From: Anaerostipes hominis (ex Lee et al. 2021)
GTDB taxonomy: Bacteria; Bacillota; Clostridia; Lachnospirales; Lachnospiraceae
Length of the DNA stretch: 64,000 nt
Direction of reading: 5' to 3'
Assembly: GCF_002270485.1 (NCBI RefSeq)
Contig: NZ_NQOG01000011.1
Coordinates: 1-64,000, forward strand
The first letter of the stretch is position 1. The number at the start of each line of letters is the position of its first letter. The position numbers and the translations under genes were made by a program. This document shows, piece after piece, positions 33,774-43,342 of this stretch. The notes under the pieces were generated by a model. That model was not told where the DNA came from. It searched no databases and saw only the letters and a program-made list of their open reading frames with translations.

Positions 33774-34778
33774 ATGCAGAGGTTTGTCAATGATCCGGAT
33801 TACGTCGTAGAAGATATGCTCAAAGGCTTTTTAAAAGCCCACGGAGATCTTGTCGTGAAGTCTGAGGCCAATGACCGTGTGGTAAAATACATAAATACAC
33901 CGGTGGAAGGAAAAGTCGGACTGGTAACAGGCGGCGGCAGCGGACATGAACCTGCTTTTCTTGGCTATGTCGGAAAGAATATGGTGGATGCTGTGGCAGT
34001 CGGCGAAGTTTTCTCTTCGCCGTCCGCCCAGGCATTCTATGACGCATTTATGGAGGCGGACGCTGGAGAAGGCGTGGCCTGTCTGTTTGGAAACTATGCC
34101 GGAGACAACATGAATGTAAAAATGGCTGTACGAAAAGCGAAAAAAGCCGGTGTCACTGTAAAGTATGTAACCGCAAACGATGATGTGGCTTCATCTCCGA
34201 AGGAAACGAAGGAAAAACGCCATGGTATCGCAGGCGGCGTTTTTATGTGGAAGATCGGGGGAGCCAGGGCAGCAAAAGGCGGAGATCTGGATGAGGTCAT
34301 TGCATCTGCCCAAAAAGCAGTGGACAATACAAGAAGTATCTGTGTAGGATTAAGTCCATGTGCCATACCTGCAGTTGGACATCCCAATTTCCATATCGAA
34401 GAAGGAACTATGGAGGTGGGGATCGGACACCACGGGGAACCGGGCATTAATGTGCAGGACCTGGAGCCTGCCGCAAAGATTGCAGAGAACATGGCTGAAA
34501 CAGTAGCAAACGACCTGGAACTCAGAGAAGGGGAAGAGGCGGCGGTGCTGCTTTCCGGTCTCGGGGCGACACCGGTCATGGAACTGTATGTACTGTACGA
34601 TGAAATTGAAAGATACCTGAGAGAAAAGGGAATTTCCGTTTATAAGACTTTTATTGGGGACTATGTGACTTCCCTTGATATGAACGGAGCCGCGCTGACG
34701 GTCATGCGCCTGGATGATGAATTAAAGGAACTGCTGGATTACGAGGCAAAATCACCGGGCATTGAGGTTACCAGATAG
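33774..34778 (+). CDS. dhaK: Dihydroxyacetone kinase subunit DhaK, paralogue 1
   Basis: A 334-residue DhaK. The substrate-binding subunit holds the ketone covalently on His220 (in MEVGIGHHGEPG), with His58 (GGGSGHEP) and Asp111 (AGDNMNV) as the catalytic pair. All are present. A second DhaK (37559-38566) and one DhaL (38587-39210) lie in the same operon, but no DhaM is in the window. The substrate could be dihydroxyacetone or a larger ketose such as erythrulose. Confidence 0.92.
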   Translation: MQRFVNDPDYVVEDMLKGFLKAHGDLVVKSEANDRVVKYINTPVEGKVGLVTGGGSGHEPAFLGYVGKNMVDAVAVGEVFSSPSAQAFYDAFMEADAGEGVACLFGNYAGDNMNVKMAVRKAKKAGVTVKYVTANDDVASSPKETKEKRHGIAGGVFMWKIGGARAAKGGDLDEVIASAQKAVDNTRSICVGLSPCAIPAVGHPNFHIEEGTMEVGIGHHGEPGINVQDLEPAAKIAENMAETVANDLELREGEEAAVLLSGLGATPVMELYVLYDEIERYLREKGISVYKTFIGDYVTSLDMNGAALTVMRLDDELKELLDYEAKSPGIEVTR

Positions 34779-34805
34779 CACCGGAACGATGAAAGAGGGA
34801 TTCTA

Positions 34806-36884
34806 GTGTATTTAGACGAAAGAGGCTATTTAGTATTAAAAACAATTGTAAATAATCCGTCTATAACTGGAAAGGAAGTGGAGCAGTCATTAGATTTGTC
34901 CAGGAAGCAGGTCAGCTATACGATGGATAAGATTAACCAGTACCTGGCGGATAACGGACTGCCCAAGATAGAAAGACTGCGCACCGGGAAATTTGTGATA
35001 CCGGTTCCTGTGCTGGAACAGTACCAGACCGAGGATATCGGGATCAAAGACAGTACCTATGTGTACTCCGACAAAGAACGGGGAGCTCTGATCTTCCTGA
35101 TCCTTCTGTGCACAAGGGAAGAATTATCAATTTACCATTTTACATCAAAGCTGGATATCAGCAAGAATACATTTTTGATCGACGTTAAAAAACTGGAGGA
35201 AAGGCTGGCGCCGTACGGCCTTGGAATCCATTACAGCAGACAGGACGGATATCATCTGGCCGGAAGTGAGTTCTGCAAACGGGAGGCCATGATCCCTATT
35301 GTGCGGCAGATCTTAAATATGCCGAACGGGCAGGAAGCCATTATGGAGATTTCCCAGGTCGATCCGGAACTCATGGAGCAGGTGCGGGGGCAGATCAGTG
35401 AGATTGAGAATAAGTTAAAGATCCGTTTCACCGATGAAAGGCTGAGGGAACTTCCGTATATCCTCTGTCTGGTGCTGATTCGCATCAAGAAAGGGAGAAT
35501 TCTGGAAGATCTTCCTGAGTCCTTCCAGCATATCGCCGGAACAAAAGAGTATTCTGTCATGGTGGAGTTTGCAAAAGAGCACGACGTGGCATGGCAGACG
35601 GAAAAGATCTTTTTTGCCGCGCAGATTCAGATTTCCAACTATCACAGTTTCCAGTCGGATAATTTGAGAAGCGAAGTGGAGATCATGGAGGCGGCCAGAC
35701 AGGTCATCGACAATTTTGAGAAGATTATATGCGTCAACATCAAGGAGCAGGACATTCTTCTTGAAGCGCTCTTTCAGCATGTGAAGCCGGCGTTTTACCG
35801 GGTCAAATACCACTATCATATTGAACAGAGTATTGTAGACATGGTACTTCCGAGATACAGTTCCCTGCACGCCATGGTAAAGAGATCCATGAAACCGCTG
35901 GAGGAACTGGCGGGAAGTGAATTTCCCGATGAAGAGCTGGTTTATATTACAGCGCTCTTCGGGGCATGGCTTCAGAGAGAAGGAATCCTGGACATAGAAA
36001 ATCAGAAAAAAAGAGCTGTGATCGTCTGTGCCAACGGGGTGTCGGTTTCCAACTTCTTATTTTTCACACTGCGGGAGCTGTTTCCGGAGATCGAGTTCCT
36101 CACATGCCTTTCTATGAGGGATTTTACCGAATACAAAGAAGAATTTGAATTAGTCTTTACTATGGTCCGGCTGGAGACGGATAAACTTCAGTTTCTCGTA
36201 AAACCATTTCTCGATGAAGCCTCCAAGCATAAGTTCAGGGAAAAGGTGCTGAGTGAGATTAACGGTATTATGCCCCATGAAGTGGATGTGACAGAAATTG
36301 TAAGGGCTGTGGAGCAGCACGCAGTCATTGAGGACCGGGACGCGCTGGTCAGAGAGATAAACAGAGTCTTAAACCCTGTAAATGTCCAGGGAACTGCAGA
36401 AAGAACAGCGGAGATAAAAGAACAGCCCATGCTGGCAGATGTACTTACAAAGGAAACAATTCGGATATCAGAGAAGCCGATGGAATGGGAAGATGCCGTA
36501 AGGACGGCGTCGGCTCCGCTGCTTGCACGGGGAGATATCGAACAGCGCTATGTGGAGCGGATGGTCCAGATCATCCGGGAAGATAAGCCATATATTATGA
36601 TCGCTGACGGAGTCATTATTGCCCATGCGGGAGTGGAGGACGGAGCCGGGAGGATCTGCATCTCTTTGTTAAAGCTTCCGGAAAGGATTGACATCAATGG
36701 GTACCTGAACGCGGATATTGTCATAGTTCTTGGGACTCCGGATGCCACCAATCATTTGGGAGTGCTGTTCCAGCTGAATGAGATCCTGGAGGACCCGTCT
36801 GCATTAAAGAAGCTGAAGCAGGCAAAACAGCCGGAAGAGATCCTTACCATTGTTCAAAAAGAAAAGGAGAAATCATTATGTTAG
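34806..36884 (+). CDS. PRD-domain PTS-responsive transcriptional activator (BglG/LicR-like)
   Basis: A 692-residue regulator. The N-terminal helix-turn-helix is GKEVEQSLDLSRKQVSYTMD near residues 20-40. Two PRD domains follow (about 190-400; second PRD includes FQHVKPAFYRVKYHYHIEQ). A IIB-like domain carries AVIVCANGVSVSN near 410, and a C-terminal IIA-like domain carries IIAHAGVEDGAGR near 605. PTS phosphorylation on these domains would signal sugar availability. The start is GTG 34806. It lies inside the operon it probably activates, and its 3' end overlaps the aldolase gene by 7 bp. Confidence 0.9.
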   Translation: MYLDERGYLVLKTIVNNPSITGKEVEQSLDLSRKQVSYTMDKINQYLADNGLPKIERLRTGKFVIPVPVLEQYQTEDIGIKDSTYVYSDKERGALIFLILLCTREELSIYHFTSKLDISKNTFLIDVKKLEERLAPYGLGIHYSRQDGYHLAGSEFCKREAMIPIVRQILNMPNGQEAIMEISQVDPELMEQVRGQISEIENKLKIRFTDERLRELPYILCLVLIRIKKGRILEDLPESFQHIAGTKEYSVMVEFAKEHDVAWQTEKIFFAAQIQISNYHSFQSDNLRSEVEIMEAARQVIDNFEKIICVNIKEQDILLEALFQHVKPAFYRVKYHYHIEQSIVDMVLPRYSSLHAMVKRSMKPLEELAGSEFPDEELVYITALFGAWLQREGILDIENQKKRAVIVCANGVSVSNFLFFTLRELFPEIEFLTCLSMRDFTEYKEEFELVFTMVRLETDKLQFLVKPFLDEASKHKFREKVLSEINGIMPHEVDVTEIVRAVEQHAVIEDRDALVREINRVLNPVNVQGTAERTAEIKEQPMLADVLTKETIRISEKPMEWEDAVRTASAPLLARGDIEQRYVERMVQIIREDKPYIMIADGVIIAHAGVEDGAGRICISLLKLPERIDINGYLNADIVIVLGTPDATNHLGVLFQLNEILEDPSALKKLKQAKQPEEILTIVQKEKEKSLC

Positions 36885-37546
36885 AATCATTAAAAAAGGA
36901 TGTAGTTCAGATTGCAAAAAGAGCTCAGAAGGACGGACTGTGCAAGCATTTGTCCGGAAACTTCAGTGCCAGGGATAAAGAGACAGGCTATGTAGTCATC
37001 ACACCGACTCAGGTGGACAGAGAACTTCTCACGGCAAGGGATATGGTTGTCTTAGACCTGGATGCCAATGTCATCGAGAACCTTTCCGGGCTGCGTCCGA
37101 CCAGTGAGTCTTTAATGCATTTACAGATTTATAAGACGAGACCGGAGGTCAATGCAGTTGCGCATACACATTCAATGTATGCTACCACCTTTGCGGTGCT
37201 GAAAAAACCGATCCCGGCTGTTGTATACGAAGTTGCCAATTTAGGAGTGAGCAAATCCAGAATTCCGGTGGCTCCATACGGACGCCCAGGTTCCACGGAT
37301 CTCTCCGACAGCGTTATTGAACCAGTTCAGGAAGCAGATTGTTTCCTGCTTCAGGGACACGGCGCCGTTGCCGTAGACAGCAGAGAAATTTACGATGCTT
37401 ACCTGAAAGCCTCCTATATTGAAGAACTTGCTCAGTTATACTTCAATTCTCTCGTTGCAAACAGAGGACAGGAGCCGGATTACTTCCCTCCGGAAGAATT
37501 ACAGAGCTGGGCATATCCTTCACAGATTAAATTCCCAAATAAATAA
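36878..37546 (+). CDS. Class II aldolase (FucA/AraD family)
   Basis: A 222-residue zinc aldolase of the fuculose-1-phosphate aldolase/ribulose-phosphate epimerase family. SGNFSARDKETGYVVITPTQ binds phosphate, TSESLMH carries the catalytic Glu, and the zinc His residues are in VAHTHSMYAT and LLQGHGAV. Aldolases of this type split a ketose 1-phosphate into dihydroxyacetone phosphate and an aldehyde. AAAAGGAGA precedes the ATG. Inference: it acts on the phosphorylated product of the operon's PTS. Confidence 0.9.
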   Translation: MLESLKKDVVQIAKRAQKDGLCKHLSGNFSARDKETGYVVITPTQVDRELLTARDMVVLDLDANVIENLSGLRPTSESLMHLQIYKTRPEVNAVAHTHSMYATTFAVLKKPIPAVVYEVANLGVSKSRIPVAPYGRPGSTDLSDSVIEPVQEADCFLLQGHGAVAVDSREIYDAYLKASYIEELAQLYFNSLVANRGQEPDYFPPEELQSWAYPSQIKFPNK

Positions 37547-37558
37547 GGAGTGTGAGAG

Positions 37559-38566
<1,008 letters not shown>

Positions 38567-38586
38567 GTGAGGAGGCAGAATTAGGA

Positions 38587-39210
38587 ATGGATAACAGTTA
38601 TTTAATCAGGCTTTTGAAAGAAATCAGTGACATCATGGCAGAAAACAGGGATCACCTGATTGAGATGGACAGCATTGTGGGAGACGGTGACCTGGGACTT
38701 ACGATGGGAGATGGATTCAAGGCTGCCTATGAGAAAGCTGCGGATGGGTCCGTTACAGATGCCGGAAAGCTTTTATACCAGGCCGGAAAGGCCATGGCAT
38801 CTGCCGTGCCGTCTACGATGGGTACACTGATGGCGTCCGGCCTGATGCAGGCGGGCAAAGTCCTGAAGGGTACGGAAACGCTTGAAAATGCCGATGTGGC
38901 AAAGATTTTTGAGGCCTATGAAGCAGGTGTTGCAAACCGCGGAAAAGCCAAAGTGGGAGAAAAGACGTTCATTGACGGTATCCACCCGGCGGTGGAAAGT
39001 CTGAATGCCGCTGCGGCATTGGGTGCTCCCTTGGAAGAGATGGCAGCCGGTGCAGTGAAAGCAGCAGAGGACGGATTTAAGAGTACGACTACTATGCTTG
39101 CGGTTCACGGACGCGCCGCAACCAGGGGAGAGGCTTCCAGAAGCCTTGAAGATCCGGGAGCTTATGTGGCGGTGCTTATTATGAAGGCGTTTGAGAAGAG
39201 TACAAAATAA
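38587..39210 (+). CDS. dhaL: Dihydroxyacetone kinase subunit DhaL
   Basis: A 207-residue nucleotide-binding subunit. The magnesium-ADP site is Asp28, Asp33 and Asp35 in IEMDSIVGDGDLGLTMGDGF, and the second segment is SAVPSTMGTLMASGLM. In DhaKLM systems ADP stays bound and is rephosphorylated by DhaM. No DhaM is present here, so either it lies elsewhere or ATP exchanges directly. It is the last gene of the operon, before a strong terminator. Confidence 0.93.
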   Translation: MDNSYLIRLLKEISDIMAENRDHLIEMDSIVGDGDLGLTMGDGFKAAYEKAADGSVTDAGKLLYQAGKAMASAVPSTMGTLMASGLMQAGKVLKGTETLENADVAKIFEAYEAGVANRGKAKVGEKTFIDGIHPAVESLNAAAALGAPLEEMAAGAVKAAEDGFKSTTTMLAVHGRAATRGEASRSLEDPGAYVAVLIMKAFEKSTK

Positions 39211-39230
39211 ACAGAATGTGCTAAGGAGAG

Positions 39231-39266
39231 ACCGGTCCTGCAAAATATTGCAGGATCGGTTTTTTG
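39231..39266 (+). terminator. Terminator of the PTS-Dha operon
   Basis: ACCGGTCCTGCA pairs with TGCAGGATCGGT (12 bp, one G-T), followed by TTTTTTG. Confidence 0.93.
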
Positions 39267-39379
39267 TATTTTTCTTATTAAAATCCAATTACTTGAAAAA
39301 AAGAATCTTTCATGATATAATAGTAAAAATAGTTGTTGAGAAGTTGAATAAAATAAATATATTGTGGAGAAATGTTTTA

Positions 39380-39760
39380 ATGATAGAAAGAGATTTAACG
39401 AGCAGAGAAATATGGATTATGAAGTGTATATGGGCTAATCCCGGGGGGATGACATTACAAGATCTCCAGAAAGAACTAAAAGAAATATTTGATTGGGAAA
39501 TAAAAAGATCTACGATACACACCTACCTGACAACGATAGAAGGAAAAGGATATATAGAAGTCGAGAAGAAGGGAAGAAACTTAATTATGAAACCGTCTAT
39601 CAGCGAAGAAGAACATAAGAAAGAGCAGGCAGAGAGGATGATCAGCTTTTGGTATGACGGGTCAAGACAAGGACTTATTAAAACACTGGTAGGGGATAAT
39701 ATTTCTCAAGAGAGCGGGCGGCATCTTATGGATGTATTGGATGAACTGGAAGAAATATAA
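39380..39760 (+). CDS. BlaI/MecI/CopY-family repressor
   Basis: A 126-residue winged-helix repressor: LTSREIWIMKCIWANPGGMT, LQDLQKEL, IKRSTIHTYLTTIEGKGYIEVEKKG, the pattern of BlaI-type proteins. BlaI proteins normally pair with a BlaR1 sensor protease, but none is adjacent here. The next two genes encode exported proteins in the same direction and similarly AT-rich DNA, so they may be its targets. GTGGAG lies about 10 nt before ATG 39380. Confidence 0.88.
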   Translation: MIERDLTSREIWIMKCIWANPGGMTLQDLQKELKEIFDWEIKRSTIHTYLTTIEGKGYIEVEKKGRNLIMKPSISEEEHKKEQAERMISFWYDGSRQGLIKTLVGDNISQESGRHLMDVLDELEEI

Positions 39761-39807
39761 GAAAAAATATAAAACAGTTGTAAGAGTCTTTACTGAGATA
39801 TACAAAA

Positions 39808-40341
39808 TTGATAAAAATTATGCTCTGTTTGGCGATGGCAATAGTGCTTACTGTTTGTTATGTAATGCCAAGTCAGGCAGCGAATGAGTCAAAAAATACA
39901 GAAACTGCAGATACAAATGAAGATCTTGATACACATGTTGATGATGGAGTGCCAGGAATTATGGAAGAAGATGATTTTGATACTCCGGAGAAATATAGAA
40001 AGTATTTAGAGGAGCATCCTGAACAGCAAGTTGAGACTTATGCTGCAAAAGCGTCCGCTAATCATAATGTAAAAGCAACAGCAACGTTACGTTACAAAAT
40101 TCAAAATTTACCATCAAAAAATGCCATACAGAAGACTTATATAGGTTCTACTTATATTTATGTTATACAAAGAGTAGGAGCCAATTCATTGTTATCTAGG
40201 TGTACGATAAATGGGAATTTTGGGAAAAGCACAGAAACAGAAGGCATCCAGTTAAAAGGGAATCTGGTCTATTTCGGTATTTGTGATAAGAGTAAGGCAG
40301 ACCCTGCATGCATATACTCAATTAATAAAAGTGCTTTTTAA
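39808..40341 (+). CDS. Secreted protein of unknown function
   Basis: A 177-residue exported protein. An N-terminal hydrophobic stretch (IMLCLAMAIVLTVCYVMPSQAA) reads as a signal peptide cleaved near residue 24. An acidic linker with DTPEKYRKYLEEHPEQQV follows, then a Thr/Lys-rich domain with GSTYIYVIQRVG and NSLLSRCTINGNF. The latter faintly recalls helveticin J-like blades; that is only an impression, and the protein would be a truncated form. The start is TTG 39808 or ATG 39820, both with weak sites. The DNA is much more AT-rich than the flanks. Confidence 0.6.
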   Translation: MIKIMLCLAMAIVLTVCYVMPSQAANESKNTETADTNEDLDTHVDDGVPGIMEEDDFDTPEKYRKYLEEHPEQQVETYAAKASANHNVKATATLRYKIQNLPSKNAIQKTYIGSTYIYVIQRVGANSLLSRCTINGNFGKSTETEGIQLKGNLVYFGICDKSKADPACIYSINKSAF

Positions 40342-40383
40342 ACAAACTAAACAAAAAATTTTAAGAATGTGGAGGAATAAATA

Positions 40384-41631
40384 ATGATTAGAAAAAAGTT
40401 TTATAGTATTTTCATGAGCCTAGTGCTATTATTTTCAATGCTTTCTTATACACCAATGGTTAGTGTAAAAGCGTCTCAATTAAGGTATGGAGATTATACA
40501 TATCAGATTCAGACAAATGGTAGTAAAGAAAAGTACATTTATATTACGGGATATAGTGGAAAAGGAGTAAATATTGTATTGCCAAGTCAAATTAATAATA
40601 TAAAAGTAACGACTATTTCAGAAGACTTATTTAAAAACAATGATTTGGTGAAAAGTATAACATTATCAAAAAATATAAAAGATGTGTATGGCAGATATTT
40701 TAAAGAGATCAATCATTTAGAGGAGTTAAAAGCAGTAAAAGAGAATCCATATTATACTTCTTCAGATGGAGTTTTATTTGATAAAAACAAACGTGAGTTG
40801 GTCTGCTATCCAAGAGCAAAAACAAACAAGAACTATTCGATTCCGTCAACAGTAAAAGAAATACAATCAGATGCCTTTGCAAATAACTCAAGTTTAGAAA
40901 AAATTGTTTGCAATAAATTAATGGATGCTATTCCAGATGATTTTGCAGCAGAAAGTAATATTAAAACAATCGAAATGGGCAAGAATATTCAAAGAATTGG
41001 AGAAAGGGCCTTTTATAAATGTAAAAAACTTAAAGCAGTAAATTTGAGTAAAGGTTTAAAATATATAGATGATGAGGCTTTTCGTGAATGTACGGCTCTT
41101 ACCAGCATAAAACTTCCATCCAAGTTAAAAAATATTAGATTTTGGGCGTTTAGGAACTGTAAATTACTAAAGAAAATCACAATTCCGGACAGTGTTACAT
41201 TTATAGAGACATGTGCATTTGAAGGATGTCCTGCGAAATTAAAAAAACCATCGTATTTAAAGAAAAATAAATTGGAACTTGGGGGATATGAGTACAGAGC
41301 AATCGCAGCGGTGAAAATTCCAAGAAAGGGGAAAGACAAAAAAGTAAAATATAGAGCTTCCAAAATCACAAAAATTACAACTTTAAAAAAGAACATAAAA
41401 TTAAAAAAGGGAAAGAAGAAAAAAATTTATACGAGGATCTATGTCTCTAAAAAGAAGAAACAGGGCTATTTAGATTATTCTATTTTAAAATTTACTTCTT
41501 CAAATAAGAAAGTTGTCAAGGTAAGTAAGTACGGAAATATCAAGGCGCTGAAAAAAGGGAAAGCCACTATTACAGTGAAACTCAGAACTTCCGGAAAGTC
41601 TTATAGAATTAAGGTGAGGGTAACAAAGTAA
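40384..41631 (+). CDS. BspA-like leucine-rich repeat surface protein
   Basis: A 415-residue exported protein. A signal peptide (KFYSIFMSLVLLFSMLSYTP) is followed by BspA/LRR_5-type repeats. Recognisable units are IQRIGERAFYKCKKLKAVNL, YIDDEAFRECTALTSIKLPS and NIRFWAFRNCKLLKKITIPD. A lysine-rich linker leads to a Big2-like Ig domain (TSSNKKVVKVSKYGNIKALK). There is no LPxTG; attachment may be by the basic tail. Such proteins bind host matrix or other cells. AT-rich codon use and the neighbouring BlaI gene point to acquisition. GTGGAGG precedes the ATG. Confidence 0.88.
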   Translation: MIRKKFYSIFMSLVLLFSMLSYTPMVSVKASQLRYGDYTYQIQTNGSKEKYIYITGYSGKGVNIVLPSQINNIKVTTISEDLFKNNDLVKSITLSKNIKDVYGRYFKEINHLEELKAVKENPYYTSSDGVLFDKNKRELVCYPRAKTNKNYSIPSTVKEIQSDAFANNSSLEKIVCNKLMDAIPDDFAAESNIKTIEMGKNIQRIGERAFYKCKKLKAVNLSKGLKYIDDEAFRECTALTSIKLPSKLKNIRFWAFRNCKLLKKITIPDSVTFIETCAFEGCPAKLKKPSYLKKNKLELGGYEYRAIAAVKIPRKGKDKKVKYRASKITKITTLKKNIKLKKGKKKKIYTRIYVSKKKKQGYLDYSILKFTSSNKKVVKVSKYGNIKALKKGKATITVKLRTSGKSYRIKVRVTK

Positions 41632-41684
41632 GCTTATAAAGGCAAATAAGGGCTTCTTTGTCATCGGCATAAGAGATAACCGTG

Positions 41685-41713
41685 ACAAGAAACTTGTTAT
41701 TTTCTTGTTTTTA
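41685..41713 (+). terminator. Possible terminator of the LRR protein gene
   Basis: ACAAGAAA pairs with TTTCTTGT across an 8-nt loop, followed by TTTTATT. The stem is AT-rich and weak. Between here and 41838 nothing else is recognised. Confidence 0.5.
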
Positions 41714-41838
41714 TTCCTGAGGGATCAGGAAAAGCAAATCCGGCCACGGCAGTGTTTGTCAGAAAAAAACAAAGTGTGGAGACTAAGTAATTATTACAGT
41801 GAGTAAATAAAACTTAAAGCTTTCATAGTCCATAAAAG

Positions 41839-41897
41839 AAAGCACTATTCTTTGTAATTCGCCAATATGGGAATACACTTTCAAAGAATAGTGCTTT
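41839..41897 (-). terminator. Long-stem terminator of the iolG-symporter operon
   Basis: AAAGCACTATTCTTTG and CAAAGAATAGTGCTTT form a perfect 16-bp stem with a 27-nt loop, just past the symporter stop codon on the minus strand. Flanking A and T runs make it usable in both directions. Confidence 0.8.
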
Positions 41898-41914
41898 TTT
41901 ATGAAACTTTTCGT

Positions 41915-43297
41915 CTATAATTCTCCTCTGGCCTCACGATCAAGCAATTCTTTCATAATAGAATCATATCGTTTATCCAACTTGTAAAATGCAAGCGTAA
42001 CGACTGCAAGGGCTGCGACGAGTACCGGGCCGATCTTGTAAATGTTGATGATCATATTCAGTGCGGAACCTGGCTGTGTCACGGAACCGGCAGCAGAACT
42101 GACATAGCCTGACAGAGAGAGCAGTCCGGTCATGGCGGCGGATGCCACACCTGCGCCTACCTTTGTTCCGATGGAACCGCCTGCGAAGATCAGACTTTCC
42201 TGGCGGACATGGGTTTTCCACTGTCCGAATTCCACTACGTCACCGACCATTCCAAATACAGCTGCGTTCAATGGGGCCAGGCCTATAGCGCGGGTTACAC
42301 AGCTCATGACTATCCATGGAAAACTGTACGGATTCAGGAAAAACAGAAGCTGTCCTGCCAGTGCGATAAATGCTCCGGCAAATGCAACATTTCTCTTGCC
42401 GAATTTCCCGATCAGCGGGGCGCATGCAAAGATACAGCCTACTAAAGTCAGAGTCTCTGTCATAAACAATGCACTGTACATCCAGGTATCATTGTGGAAA
42501 ATATATTTACAATAGTAAGGAAGAATTGTCCCTGAGATACCGAAGGATACACTCTGAAGCATCCAGAGCACAAGTACTGCCCAGAAATACTGGTTTGTTA
42601 CAAGGGCTTTCAGGCCTTCTTTCAGAGGAACGCTTTTCACTTTTTCTTTTGCCGCAATGACAACGGTTTCTTTACATTTCAGAAAACAGTTGATGAGCAG
42701 TATCAATGCAAGAACTGCCCAGATGGACATGGTCTTTACCCACGCGGCCTGATCGTCTCCGAAAAGCTTTACTAATGGGAGAGTAAAAGTTACGGCTACG
42801 ATACGTCCGATTGGAGATAGTCCCATCCTCACAATACTCAACATATCCCTCTCGGAAGAAATTCTCGTCATCATGGCAGAGAGACTTCCGTAAGGAAGAT
42901 TGATGGCTGTATAACAGATTGTGGTACAGAAGTTATATGTAACAAACAGGTAAACTGCCTGAACGATTCCGGTCGTGTGAGGCACGGTGAAAAGAAGGAC
43001 GGCGGAGAGCGCATATGGTATGCTCATCCAAAGAATCCACGGCCTTGACTTTCCCCATTTTGAGTTTGTGCGCTCTACGATAATACCCATGACCAGGTCA
43101 GATACCCCGTCAAACAGCCGGGAAAGAAGCATAACCAGTCCGACAGTAGCCGGATTGATCCCAACATAATCCGTATAAAAAAGTGTGAGTAATGTACCGA
43201 TCATTCCAAAGATCACGTTACATGCCACGTCGCCGCCGGCATAAGAGATCCGGGTTCCCCAGCTTAATTTGTGGCCCTTGACATAGTTTTTTTCCAT
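41915..43297 (-). CDS. GPH-family sugar:cation symporter (MelB-like)
   Basis: A 460-residue, 12-helix transporter of the glycoside-pentoside-hexuronide family. Family marks are YAGGDVACNVIFGMIGTLLT, SRLFDGVSDLVMGIIVERT and WGKSRPWILWMSIPYA near the N-terminus, the second being the conserved cation-site loop. AAGGAG lies upstream of the ATG. It follows the inositol-dehydrogenase-like gene by 45 bp on the same strand. Uptake of an inositol or a hexuronide-like compound is inferred from that neighbour only. Confidence 0.9.
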   Translation of the reverse strand: MEKNYVKGHKLSWGTRISYAGGDVACNVIFGMIGTLLTLFYTDYVGINPATVGLVMLLSRLFDGVSDLVMGIIVERTNSKWGKSRPWILWMSIPYALSAVLLFTVPHTTGIVQAVYLFVTYNFCTTICYTAINLPYGSLSAMMTRISSERDMLSIVRMGLSPIGRIVAVTFTLPLVKLFGDDQAAWVKTMSIWAVLALILLINCFLKCKETVVIAAKEKVKSVPLKEGLKALVTNQYFWAVLVLWMLQSVSFGISGTILPYYCKYIFHNDTWMYSALFMTETLTLVGCIFACAPLIGKFGKRNVAFAGAFIALAGQLLFFLNPYSFPWIVMSCVTRAIGLAPLNAAVFGMVGDVVEFGQWKTHVRQESLIFAGGSIGTKVGAGVASAAMTGLLSLSGYVSSAAGSVTQPGSALNMIINIYKIGPVLVAALAVVTLAFYKLDKRYDSIMKELLDREARGEL

Positions 43298-43342
43298 TTA
43301 TTTTTCTCCTTATTTCATCTGGTATATCGAAAAAATTCCTAT

